This document shows positions 51,907 through 62,944 of a DNA stretch of 64,000 bases, in pieces (the stretch's first letter is position 1; each line of letters opens with the position of its first letter). The translations under genes and the position numbers were made by a program. The stretch is from Musa acuminata AAA Group (Eukaryota > Streptophyta > Magnoliopsida > Zingiberales > Musaceae): assembly GCF_036884655.1 (NCBI RefSeq), contig NC_088344.1, positions 37,298,501 to 37,362,500 on the forward strand, read 5' to 3'. The notes beneath the pieces were generated by a model, which saw only the letters and a program-made list of their open reading frames with translations, had not been told where the DNA came from and ran no database searches.

Positions 51907-54900
51907 ATGAGAACCTCAACCCTAATAGCTCGCTCCGCTTCCTCCTCCTTCCGCTCCGCCATACGGTCCAAGCGGCCATTCCCTTCCCTGAGTCCCTCCT
52001 TTCTCGCCTTCACCGCCTCTGCTCCTCTCCGCTCTCTGGGGTTAGGCCTTCGTGGACCCAATCCGTCCTTCTGCAAACCCTTCTCCTCCCAATGGTCCTC
52101 AGCTGCCGAGGCCGCCGAGGACCCCGCTGACTCCTCGGACGACACCGTCGAGGAGTTGCTTAACCGAGGAGAGGACCGCATCCACCAGCTGATGAAGATG
52201 GAACGAAGGTCCGAACCCGAGGGCGGCAGCCACCGCGGCCGGTGGTTCCCTTACCGCGACCTCTTCAAATCCGGGAACGCGGCACTCGGGAGCCGCGAGG
52301 TGATAGCGGCGCTTGACCCCTACATCCTGGACGCTAGGAAGGAGAGGATCCGTAGGGCGGTTGAGAACCGGAGCTATTCCGTGTGCTTGGTGGTCGAAGG
52401 GCTTACGGATTTTGGGAACGTCTCGGCGGCGTTCCGGTCGGCGGATGCGCTTGGAATCCAGTCGGTTCATGTTATTTCAAAGGACAGCAGGAAAAGGTGC
52501 AACCAGTTCTGAGGTGAAAGATCGTTTTTTTGTTAACCGATACATGTTGTAATATTATCTATACAGTCCTGAGTAATATCATCTCTTGAACTAGTGAGTG
52601 GTGTCAAGATGAGCCTCAGATTTTGTCGTAAAACTTATCGATTGCATCTTAAGCTAAAGATTAAGATTTTAAGGGACTGAGGTACTTGTATTTCGTGAAA
52701 TTTGTGCCTTGTGGTTGATCATGTCCAGATTTCTTGTCTATACTTGAACAGGTATCGAGACAATCGCCATGTTAGCATGGGTGCTGAGAAATGGTTGGAC
52801 ATTGAGCTCTGGAATTCACCTACGGATTGCTTTATAGCTTTGAAAAATCGTGGTTATCGAATTGTGGCAACTCATTTGGGGATTCATGCGGTATAAGTAA
52901 CTTCTTGCCTCTTGCTTGAACTTCTAATGGAACTTACCCTCATCTCCAATTTTATTATTTTAATCATTAATATAGAGGGAAGACAAAAAGAGTAAATTGG
53001 CTACGCTTGATGATTCTTCAGCGGATGGTTATGCCTTTTAGAACACTATAGCACAATTGCCAGGATTTGTTTGCTCCCTTGTTTATGGTTAATGTACCAT
53101 GTTTTCTTCAACACTGGCAACATCTATTTTCCAAAAGAAACACTAGTCTAAGTCCAGTTTTCTGTTTGAGTTCTGGAGCCTTGCAACAAGTATATATATT
53201 TTTTCTTGTATGTGTGTGTGTGTGTCTATGAATATTTGAATAAGAATTTTGAAAACTTGTTTTGTTATCCACATTTAATTAGCTAGGATTATTGTCAAAG
53301 ATTGTTTGGAAAATATATTGCTTCCTTTTTACAACCACCAACTTTAAGACTAATTCTGCTTTAACTTATAAGTGGAAATATTGCTAAGAGATTTGCTGGT
53401 GTCCATAACTCGTTCAAATTATAAACAACTTCATGAATATCTCTCTAATTTCATTTTTTTAATGAACCGAAGTAGATTACTTCATTTTCTATTTAGAGCT
53501 TATTTGATTTTTCTGTTACCAGTTATCTAATAACTTGAACTGGTTTTGTAGGCTTCCATCTATGAGATGGATTGGTCACTTCCAGTCGCAATAGTTGTTG
53601 GAAATGAACACATGTAAGTATACCATGCACATCGATCACTGCCCCTGTCTTTTCAAAATAAATTTTGGTTAAGATCAATAGTCTCAGTTACCTTGCTTCC
53701 TTGATGACACTGTGGACATCTTTTCTTGGTGGCAATGTGGAATGTTGCTGCATTTTCCTAGTAATGCTTCTTTTATCTTCTAGCTGAGCCTAGAACATTA
53801 GCTTAAACACTGAGAACAATCAACATCCATCATGATATGATCTGTCAGATTCTGTGGTCTAAATTTCACTCCGCAATTCCAATTGTCGAACTTACATAGT
53901 TCCATAACGTTGTAATTTAAATGTTGTGTGTGTAACTGTTAACATTGTCCTTGTCCTTTCTTTCTTTTTTTTATTAGCTCTGCTAAGTCGGATATCCCTT
54001 TTTTTCCTAGACATCAGCAACGAGTCAGTGCATGTGCATTATGATGAAGTTTTCATTTTGGCAACATAGATAGTGACTATATTTGAATCAGCAATTATCT
54101 ACATTACTTGACTGTAACCAGATAGTTTCACATGTTTGACTATAGGGGTATAACTGAAGAGGCTTTGCAGCTATCTGACATGCACTGTAGCATTCCAATG
54201 AAAGGAATGGTTGATTCTTTCAATGTTTCAGTTGCAGCAGGCATACTCATGCACCATGCTGTTTGTGATAGAATTTCTCGTCTGGTAAGTTGTGGTATAC
54301 CTGCCAGATAAATTACAACTCTTGGTTCTCCACTATAAGACATATGTGTGTTTTTGACTTTTTCTGTTGTTTTCATATCTTTTACTCATGATGAACTCAA
54401 GCTAAGTGATTGATGATTTTGAATATGCTTCCGTGGATCAGTCAGCAAAATAGGGATTTCTTACCACTTGTTCAAAAGTTGGTTTTACTGGAACCTATGT
54501 GACAGTCCAACTCAATTGATTCAAATTAAGAAACTCTGAAGCTGGGTACATGGTTTGATGGTAATCTTTTGAATGCTGCCAAATTTGTGCTTGATAAAAC
54601 CTTCATAAGGGAGGGGCCCGTGTGGAAGCCTGGAAGATCAGTTGGCAAGCAACAAGCCTGTATGTTGATTTGAGTTGTGAACCTATTGAATGTATTGTCA
54701 TGAGCAATCTTTACAGGGTTCTAGTTCTGGCAAGAAAGAGTAGGAAGAGGCAGGAGATGGGTTGCACTAATAAGATCATGCTCTTTGTTTGAGTGATATT
54801 CTTAGGATTTCTTTTGAACTTAGGTAATGTGAACTATAAGATTTCTTTTGAACTTAGGTAATGTGAACTATAAACTAACTTGTCTGAAAAGTGAGGACCT

Positions 54901-55252
54901 AATTACATCACTGCCAATCTTCCACACATGAAAGCTTGTGCCATTTGTGCAGTGTTGTGGCTTTGTTGTAGAACACACTTAAATACATCAACAGAGATGT
55001 GAATGAGAGCTGAAGGATGGATTTCTGTTTACACATCTTACACATTTGTTGGTCATATAACTCTAAATAGAATGAGTACTAAATTATTGTCATCCTGAAT
55101 CCTAGTACTACCTGCAGGGTTGCCATGGGGATTTGACATCTGAGGAAAGTCAGATTCTGCAAGCAGAATTTTATTTGCGCCACAGAGAAACTACCATTGG
55201 GATTGTTCATGAGTATGCAAAAAGGATGGAAGGGCTCCTAGGCAAGAAATGA
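51907..55252 (+). CDS. SpoU/TrmH-family RNA 2'-O-methyltransferase, organelle-targeted
   Basis: Methylates the 2'-OH of a nucleotide in tRNA or rRNA using S-adenosylmethionine. Five exons: 51907-52496, 52752-52890, 53552-53613, 54146-54284 and 55118-55252 (TGA), in phase, 354 residues. The start is the ATG at 51907 (MRTSTLIARSASSSFRSAIR). The Arg/Ser/Ala-rich N-terminus predicts mitochondrial or plastid import. The SPOUT catalytic domain shows all three motifs: VEGLTDFGNVSAAFRSADAL (motif 1, Asn and Arg), VAIVVGNEHMGI (motif 2, Gly-Asn-Glu) and IPMKGMVDSFNVSVAAGIL (motif 3), which build the trefoil knot that binds SAM. The order matches TrmH (tRNA Gm18 methyltransferase), but the true substrate may be another tRNA or an rRNA. 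Confidence 0.93.
54806..54873. repeat. Exact 34-bp tandem duplication in methyltransferase intron
   Basis: The 34-bp unit beginning GATTTCTTTTGAACTTAGGT occurs twice back to back (54806-54839 and 54840-54873) with no differences. It lies in the intron 54285-55117. Perfect identity suggests a recent event. Confidence 0.9.
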
Positions 55253-57884
55253 AAGCACTAGTTGAGCAAGATCTTGAACTGGACAAGTACCCAGGTAGAT
55301 TTGCTTTCATTGTTTTGTGCTTCACCTGAATGGCTACATTATTTCTTCCAATATCCCTTTTCTTTTTTTGTCTCTTAAGGAGACTAATGCAAATTCCTGT
55401 TTTTCCATTGACTCTTAAAAAAAAAAATCATATTTGAAACCAGTAGCAGAAAGGAAGCATAAGGTTATTGAAATTGATGATTTCATATTGTGTATATTAC
55501 AGTTCTCGCCTTGAGGAATTTGTAGTTCGGTAAGTATAGATCTGCGGAAGACCGGTGCAAAATAAAAAAGGATTTATTCAAAACTTGACACATACTACTG
55601 TTTGTCAACCTCAAAACAACTATATATATCTTTTTTGCTAGATCTAGCAAAGGAAAACCTGGATAGACCTATCTAGTATTAATATAGAAGCCGAGTCTGC
55701 TAATAGAATGATCTGCCCATATTTCCTTGAAATTTATGCTCATGTGACTAGAACATCCTTGATGAAAATTTATGTAGCCAATTCCATGTAGGCAGGTACT
55801 TCAGCATCACAGATTATCATTGATAACCTTGTTTGCAAGCCTGCTTGAGTTAAGTGCTGATGATTAATTTGAATTTTATGGGTAGCAAATGGAATTCCAA
55901 ATAAAACTTCATATAATGTTGCGAATGCAGACTTTGTTGAACATTTCAAATATATAAAGAAAGCACGGGTTAGTTGAACCGGCCAGGATATGCTCAAATA
56001 ATATTCTGCTATTGTTGAACATACTTCGTGCTGAGAGTATAATGATAGAACCACGAAGTTGCACCCATAAGAAGCTGTTGTCATTGTGCTTGGGTTGTAG
56101 ATAATTACACATCAGTGTTTGCACAAGGTATATAAAGATACCCTGAGATATCTTGCTTTTGCCTTGTCATATAATTTTCTCACTTTTAATCATACCTTTT
56201 TGTTGCTAAAATTTGTGTATACTGCAAGGCCACATTGACATGCAAGATTCTCTGTGGGCATCCCCAAAGTTTCTTCTCTTGAACATATAGGGACATGATT
56301 CTAACATACTCTTACCTTTTCTTATCATCTACAATTTGTCACAGATTTACCTTCCGCTAGAGTTATTCTTCCAAGCTCGCAGTGTTGATGCAATCTCTAT
56401 TTGGAGCTACTGATGTCATGGATTTGTGAGAGGCTTCCATATGGCATCTGTTGATTGTGCAAGCATGACGATGTATGCAAATTCCACTTACGAGAGGTCA
56501 AAATTTTGCTCCTGAAACGGGCAACAAGTACATTTTTTGGGCAAAAATGTTATATTCCCTTCTATTACATCAATCATCAATATATGCATTAGCATGTTGT
56601 GAAATTTTCTGTTACAAAAAAACATAAAGTCACCAATTCATGGGAGCTTTCTTGTCTCAGTTTGAATTATGAACAAGAAATATTCTCTCATATCTGATGC
56701 TCCAGATGTGACTTGTTCAATCATTTTAACTGCCTGAAGGCAGATTGGTTGTTTGTTCTTTTTTCAATTGTAGCTTATTCTCAAAATTCTTATTTCTCTT
56801 TCTTAAGATTAGATACATTGAAGGAATCATACACCATTTTATTGCAATGGATTTTGTGTTCTTTATGTTTTCAAGAAGATTCTTTGACTAAAATTTCTAC
56901 ATATATTGAAGACAGGTACTCCAACAATTTACGATGACCTGAGAGCCCATGCTTGTTCCAACATTGCCCACCCAAAAGAGCCCTGTCCCTGCACGAGACC
57001 ATGGAAGATGCAGAATAAGAAAGGTCAAGTCAGTTTAAACAAGCATCACGTACCAGAGAAAGGTTTCAAACTGAAGCAGCCTTTCATGACCCGTGATCTA
57101 ATTACGGAAGACAATGCCACAATGCAACAAGGAGAAGAAGGGTAGTTGGTAGAACCAGGTGACACAAAGGGGTGACCTGAGAACACAGACGAAGTGGCAA
57201 GTCTCGGTTTGGCACTTGATTCTGTGTTCTCCGGTAGCACTCCTTTGCGATCTACCTCTTTCATCTGTGCAAACAACGCTGGCCATGGTCGTGGAGAAGG
57301 AACTTTGAGTTCTCTCTCTCTCTCTCTCGACACATAATCCGTTTAGTTACTTGCGGTGGACGTTCTGCTTCGGTCTTTCCTGATCCCCTTTATATAAAGG
57401 CTGTTGACAGATCATTGGGTTGTCATAGTGTTGACATATTGACGACACTCGTAAGGTGTCGTCACTTTCCAAGAAAAACAAAGAAAATACGATCTTGATG
57501 TCAGGTAATAAATCAAAATTTCCATCTCGGCATTTTATTTGCAATATACAGCAATACTTTGGTAATATTAAGAATTAATTAAAGGATAAATTTTAGGAAA
57601 AAATATGTAAGTTTGAGAATTTTTCATAGAGTATCTTAATTTAAAAATAAAATTTGTATACCGCTCTTGATTATATAAAAAAGATCATTTTACTTTTGCT
57701 GACATTGAATCTATTGCCACCTTCGTTAAACCGTTGTTGCAAAAAATGGACCGGGCAAAAAAAAAAAAAAAAAATAATGATGCAAAAATATTCCAATAAA
57801 TTGTTGTACCAAAGTGTAATTTTGCTTCACTGCATACGTGTCCAAACCGTGTAGAAGTCAGAACACGCTGATTACGCTGATGAA
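55253..57884. other. Intergenic region between methyltransferase and nodulin-related genes
   Basis: Includes the 3' UTR of the methyltransferase gene at its left. A plus-strand frame at 56906-57145 begins near an acceptor-like CAG but shows no recognisable domain, and the minus-strand frame at 57046-57333 is likewise unrecognised. A short CT run lies at 57310-57329 and an A run at 57759-57776. No supportable gene. Confidence 0.5.
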
Positions 57885-57894
57885 AGAAGCTTCT
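57885..57894 (+). promoter_or_regulatory. Heat-shock element upstream of nodulin-related gene
   Basis: AGAAGCTTCT fits the core nGAAnnTTCn exactly. A further GAA unit lies at about 57854, and a GGA at about 57896 imperfectly extends the array. It lies about 45 bp upstream of the TATA box, a usual distance for heat-shock-factor binding. Confidence 0.6.
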
Positions 57895-57937
57895 TGGATC
57901 ATCTCCGTCGCTGTCTTCCACACAAAGTTAGGATTGA

Positions 57938-57943
57938 TATATA
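57938..57943 (+). promoter_or_regulatory. TATA box of the nodulin-related gene
   Basis: TATATA in the context GATATATACACA, about 140 bp upstream of the ATG at 58081. This fits a transcription start near 57970 and a leader of about 110 bases, C/T-rich as is usual for strongly expressed plant genes. Confidence 0.6.
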
Positions 57944-58080
57944 CACATCACCCATTGGAGGAAGAACCATCACTAACTCACCATCTCTCATCCTCTCTCA
58001 GCCAACTCCAAACTTTCAATCTTCGCCTCTCCTCACCACAAACTCCATCTCAAATTACTTCTCGACAGCCGATCGATCTC

Positions 58081-58497
58081 ATGGATACCGATCATGGCGA
58101 CAACAGCGGCAAACACAGCTCTCAGAGCCACAAGGCTCACCCAAAACCAACCCAGCTCCTCTCCAGTGCCAAAGTAGTGGCCGACGCGGCCAAGTCTGCG
58201 CTCCACCACGAGACCGACAAGATCGACAAGGCCAAGGTCGCCGGCGCCGCCGGCGACATCCTCGGCGCGGCTTCTCACTACGCGAAGCTCGAGGAAGGGA
58301 AGCTGGGGAAGTACGTCGGGCAAGCGGAGAATTACCTCCACCAGTACCACTCATCCCATTCCGCCCACTCCTCCACCACCTCCGCGGCCGCCCATTCTTT
58401 GTCGACCCACTCCACCGGCGAGGCTCATCACGGCGGCGGCGGCGGCGGCCTGGAGGACTACATGAAGATGGCGCAAGGCTTCTTGAAGAAGCGTTGA
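58081..58497 (+). CDS. Nodulin-related protein 1-like
   Basis: Single-exon gene for a 138-residue hydrophilic protein of the plant nodulin-related protein family. The Arabidopsis member NRP1 is linked to heat tolerance and ABA; its biochemical role is unknown. The ATG at 58081 gives MDTDHGDNSGKHSSQSHKAH; the open frame continues upstream to 57838 but lies beyond the TATA box and is leader sequence. The protein is rich in His, Ser and Ala. It has the family core KPTQLLSSAKVVADAAKSAL and KVAGAAGDILGAASHYAKL, then GKYVGQAENYLHQY, a low-complexity Ser/His/Ala region, a run of six Gly, and the conserved end LEDYMKMAQGFLKKR. No signal peptide or membrane segment is visible. The GC-rich coding region contrasts with its AT-rich flanks. 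Confidence 0.9.
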   Translation: MDTDHGDNSGKHSSQSHKAHPKPTQLLSSAKVVADAAKSALHHETDKIDKAKVAGAAGDILGAASHYAKLEEGKLGKYVGQAENYLHQYHSSHSAHSSTTSAAAHSLSTHSTGEAHHGGGGGGLEDYMKMAQGFLKKR

Positions 58498-60582
58498 CTT
58501 CTCATCGTGTACTTTCTTGGAACGTGAAGAAGCTTTTCTTCTTGGACTGGCGTGGATGACACGTTAGCCCGTGTGTTTACTTCTGTTGAATGAGTCTAAA
58601 GAAGATTGCCATCAAGGTGGTTGATTTGGTTCAATTTCTTGATAATTATTATTTTATTTCAATCCTTTTTTTAATGAGATGAAGAACTATGCTATCGAGC
58701 AATATCCGATAATATGAGATGAAGAAAAAACATTCGTAGGGTTTTTATAGATGAATTAATGAGGTGTAGGAACAAAGTTATGATTGTTTATTATTAGTTT
58801 TAGAGATTATTCATAGCAATCTTAAAAATAAATTTTATAAATAATAATTATAAAATATTATTATTTGGATGCTTAAAGGTATGGTTGCAACTAAGATGAT
58901 GAAGACAGTTTATGATGGCTCAATTGAAAGATCTATAATGTAAAGCAAAAGAATAGACAGAAAAATGCAAGAAGCAAATCCCCCGAACGCGAGATGAGGA
59001 TCGCGAACTCAAAGCTCTAATTAATCACGAAGAATGCAGCAATGTGGGGAACACGTTGCTCAAATCAATCGAAGAACAAGACCGAAGAGGCCGACGCCGG
59101 CACTTCTCTCCCTTTTTCCAATCACCATCAGATCTCGAATAAATGGGAGATTAGTTCGTCGATAAGGACCTTCTCGTTTGCAAGTGAAGTTGTAGGGTTA
59201 ATTCAGTAATTATGTTCTTCGTTTGATCCTGAATGATGAGCCAAGGGATATCATTCGATTCTGAGGTGAGAGATGCGGGATTCGGAGCTCTTCGTCTGGC
59301 TTCTTCGATCCTTCTTCCTCCCCTCTTGCTTCTGCGTTTAACTGCATCGCGGCAATTGGCGAGCAAGTCAGTACTTCCGATCTATTATTCGTTAATTGCT
59401 TCTTTTATCGCCAAAAACAAATGCTTTTTATATCGAAATTTCGTTTTTTTATGGAGGAATTTACTCTGTTTTTTTTTTCTATTCTTATTCAAAGATGAGA
59501 TTTTTATATTGTTGATGTGGGTGTTTTGTGAAAGTTTTCGTGGATTCTAGATTTTAAAGCTGAATTACATGTAGTCATCGATTCATTGGTCTCCCGTTTG
59601 GGATTGTAGGGTTAGGGTTTGTTTGCCCTTTTTCGTATCCTTTGATGATTTCGGGATGGATGCACAAGCGGCAACAAGCCTTTGTTGGAATGTGATATGG
59701 AATTGGTATACATTTTGAGCTTTGTGTTCATAACTTATTGTAGATTTCTCAGTTGCCGAGACATATTTGATCATATAGTGTTGTAGCTGCTGGTATGTTA
59801 GAAAGAAAAAAAACAGTCCGATTTTGTTCCTTATAATATGGTCGGATCAGTCGATGACAGTGGCTTATTGAACGGTTCATTTCTGCATTGTAACTTTTGC
59901 TAGTATTATTCTAGCTTCATGTTGCATATTATCTAGCCTAATATGATATGCATTCATTCATTTATCTTTTTTTTTCCTTTTTCTTTGGGTGATGACACCT
60001 GAATGACCTCTTCTGGTTGTGTTGCTTCCTTGGATATCATCCACAATGTATGTCTTCTCATTCAGACTGTCTAAGGGTCTCAAGTTTCATGTCTTCTTTA
60101 CCAAGTTCCTTTTACCTGACATCGTTTTCATAGAATGCACATTTCATAGAATCAATTGCCAATACATAAGCTTAGAACTTTAGGAGTTACAACTAAAGGG
60201 TTATACTAGATCCTAAGTTTTGTTTGGATACATATTTGGTATTCCGGGTACTGTGGTTGCATGGTAAGTTCAAAATAGTGTCATTATCATGATTTTTTTT
60301 TTTTACATTATTCATGTCCATATTTGCAAACTTAAATATCTTCCTTGACATGCAATTCTCACAAAGTTATCTGTAATATCCACACCTATATTCGGTGTGC
60401 AAGGTCCTGTGCATGAGATATAATAAGAAAGAAAATACATTTAAAATGGTCACTTCTGGTTTCAGTTTTATTTTGCCAGACATTTGGAAGTTTGAATAAC
60501 ATTAGATTTGGATATTTTGACTGTCTCAACTCACCACTATGCAGTAAGCACAGACGCTGTCGGATTCTACCATCATCTCACG
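58498..60582. other. Spacer and probable 5' UTR exon and intron of the RING gene
   Basis: Left part: 3' UTR of the nodulin-related gene and AT-rich spacer. From about 59000 to 59366 the sequence is GC-richer and ends at a plausible donor (AGCAA then GTCAGT), so it may be the non-coding first exon of the RING gene. The acceptor before the coding exon would be the CAG at 60541-60543. The long T-rich stretch in between behaves like a 5' UTR intron. Inference only. Confidence 0.4.
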
Positions 60583-61389
60583 ATGTGGAGTTTTGCATCA
60601 CGTGCCATTGCTGGAAAACTAGGCTCAAAGAATTTCTGTTCAAGGAGTAGCAACCCAAATCCTGATCGTTCTGATGATGAGGTTTCTTCATGCATGAGGA
60701 AGGAAGAAGGTTTGGAATGCCCAATCTGCTGGGAGTCATTTAACATTGTTGAGAATGTGCCTTACGTCTTATGGTGTGGTCACACTCTATGCAAGAGTTG
60801 TGTTATGGGGCTTCAGTGGGCTGCAGTTAAAATCCCAACCTTGCCAATCCAGCTTCCCTTCTTCATATCCTGCCCATGGTGTAATCTCTCATCTTTCCGG
60901 CTGGTCTACAATGGTAATCTCATGTTTCCCTGGAAAAACTATTTCTTGCTGTGGATGGTTGAGAGCATGAATGGTGATAGGCTGAAATCTCAGTCCTCAA
61001 TCCATGGGGAACGCCGACCTGTATGGACTTCCAGTAGCAATGTGATGGGGGGAAGTCATGCTTCTTACCAGCACATACAAAGATCTCCACACACGCATAC
61101 AGAACACTCCAACTCTTGCCAATTTCATGTGCATCTTGTAGGTAACTACTTCAGCACCGAGTGGATTCATGCTTCTTTCCGCAAGTCTCTGGCTTGTTTT
61201 ATACAATTAACTGCCAAGTTCCCCCTTGTAATAATTTTCCTTCTCATAGTCCTTTATGCCATTCCTGCCAGTGCTGTCATCTTAGCCCTTTGTATCCTAA
61301 TCACTGTCTTGTTTGGGTTGCCCTCCTTTTTGATGCTATACTTTGCATACCCTGGCTTGGATTGGCTTGTTAGAGAAATATTCACTTGA
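60583..61389 (+). CDS. RING-finger protein with C-terminal transmembrane segments
   Basis: A likely membrane-anchored RING E3 ubiquitin ligase, 268 residues in one coding exon. The ATG at 60583 (MWSFASRAIAGKLG) is preferred; the upstream extension of the frame has no ATG and crosses a likely splice acceptor. The RING (about residues 45-105) reads CPICW, then after 15 residues CGHTLCKSC, then a long loop and CPWC, a C3HC4 pattern with an extended final loop. A second conserved block follows (YNGNLMFPWKNYFLLWMVES). Two hydrophobic segments near the C-terminus, FPLVIIFLLIVLYAIPASAV and LALCILITVLFGLPSFLMLY, predict a hairpin in a membrane. Relatives are plant RING/U-box superfamily proteins with little functional data. 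Ubiquitin-ligase activity is inferred from the domain only. Confidence 0.85.
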   Translation: MWSFASRAIAGKLGSKNFCSRSSNPNPDRSDDEVSSCMRKEEGLECPICWESFNIVENVPYVLWCGHTLCKSCVMGLQWAAVKIPTLPIQLPFFISCPWCNLSSFRLVYNGNLMFPWKNYFLLWMVESMNGDRLKSQSSIHGERRPVWTSSSNVMGGSHASYQHIQRSPHTHTEHSNSCQFHVHLVGNYFSTEWIHASFRKSLACFIQLTAKFPLVIIFLLIVLYAIPASAVILALCILITVLFGLPSFLMLYFAYPGLDWLVREIFT

Positions 61390-62930
61390 CTGTTATTCCT
61401 CTGATCAACCCACACCACGACGACTCAATTATCGAAAGTTTATTTATCTGCTGTTGTGATTCACACAACAGTCATCTGGTGCTTGGTCTTTTGCTGAATG
61501 TATTGGCTTGCAACTTCTGCTGCACCTCAGGTTAGTCTACAATGAGAAGTCTGACCTTGACAGCAAATCTATATCACAGGCAGTAGCAGCACCATCACAT
61601 TGCTGGACATTTAAATTTTCTACTTCATGGTAGAGTCCCAATTCTTGTTGACTTTAATGCATGAGTCATTTCATTATGTCACTTGATGTGCTAGTCTTCT
61701 TATATCATCTCCATTTTTGAAATATTTTGAACTTTATTTTATTAATGACATATGAGACACATTCAGTTCCTTTGTTTTCTTATTACATTAAGCGTGCTAT
61801 CAATTCATGGCATTGCCTGTGTTTTGGCTTTTTAATGGCCTTCTCAGAGCTCCTTGTAACTTTAAACTTGACAATAGAAACTCTATGTGGTAATTCAATT
61901 TCTTCACATGTTATTAGTAACACTTTTGATGTAAATGGCAATATTCCTTCTATCCAACCAAGATGGCAATTGTTGGTGACTTCCTGTGGTATGATGGTTA
62001 ACATTTCTTCGGTTTTCTTCATCGATAGTTTTTGGAATGAAGCTTCAAACAGTCAGCTTGCGGATGGAACCAATAGATCATTCTCCGTGAATTCTGAAGT
62101 GCAAAACAAGGAGTTGGCAGTTGATTTCTGAGCAAATTGTTGTCTAATAATTTCGTAATTCTTGTAGTTTAATTTTTCTTTACCACTCAGTATTAGTTGA
62201 ATTTGATTATCCAAACCTAATAATCATATATTACGTCATAAAATTGTGTTTAAGATCATCGTTCATCTAATTTCTTTACTATTACTCTCTGAAGAATTCT
62301 AGCTCAGTAGCTCAGTCGCTGTTCTTGCCACTTTTTCTCTCTTAATCGGAAGACAGGAGGGAGGAAATTTAGGAAACTGGTTCTAGTCATCATCTTACAA
62401 CCTAATGGTGTTCGAAGATTTTGTGACAGTGCATGGAAGGAGTAATCGACATCCCTACTTCTTAGGCACCAATTCATTAAGTTGGTAGGTGAACGTCTGC
62501 AACTACTTTCCATTGCCAAATTAGATGAGATTTCACCGTCACTCATCTAAATCGGTTAAGAGATTGCTTAGATACGATGGTTTGACAAGGTTAGATACGA
62601 AGATTCGACAGGCACAACCAATTAGATCATGTCGAACAAAGGTTGCTTTGTAATCGGATCTGGATTCGTGTCGCAGACGACAAAAAGTCAACTAAATCGC
62701 TCTAAGCACGCTTATCAAGCGATGCAAGTCAAACAAGTGCTTTCCTAAAACATGTTCTAGCAGAATCCAGAACGGGAAGAACAAATATGGAAGACTGGTC
62801 CAGCTTTGGGTTCTTACGACCTTCGGCTGCGGGTCCAATGTCGCGTTCCTGTTCCTTGAAGCTGCGCTCTGCCGTGGGTCCTGCGCTCGATCCCTTGCAG
62901 CGTAACTGATGCTCCAGTGCTGTTTTCCTT
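61390..62930. other. RING gene 3' region and intergenic DNA
   Basis: Starts with the RING gene 3' UTR. A plus-strand frame at 61727-62131 (134 codons) and minus-strand frames at 62304-62546 and 62729-63025 have no recognisable domains. AT-rich to about 62400, then more balanced towards the next promoter. Confidence 0.5.
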
Positions 62931-62944
62931 TTCCTTTTCTGCGT

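Noticed and set aside
56906..57145. 79-codon frame following an acceptor-like CAG
   Set aside because: No domain, no partner exon and no promoter could be recognised.
57894..58559. 221-codon plus-strand frame and 105-codon minus-strand frame over the nodulin-related gene
   Set aside because: Both are Arg/Leu-rich shadows of the real GC-rich coding frame, which has the conserved family core.
61727..62131. 134-codon plus-strand frame after the RING gene
   Set aside because: No recognisable domain and AT-rich composition; more likely 3' UTR or spacer.
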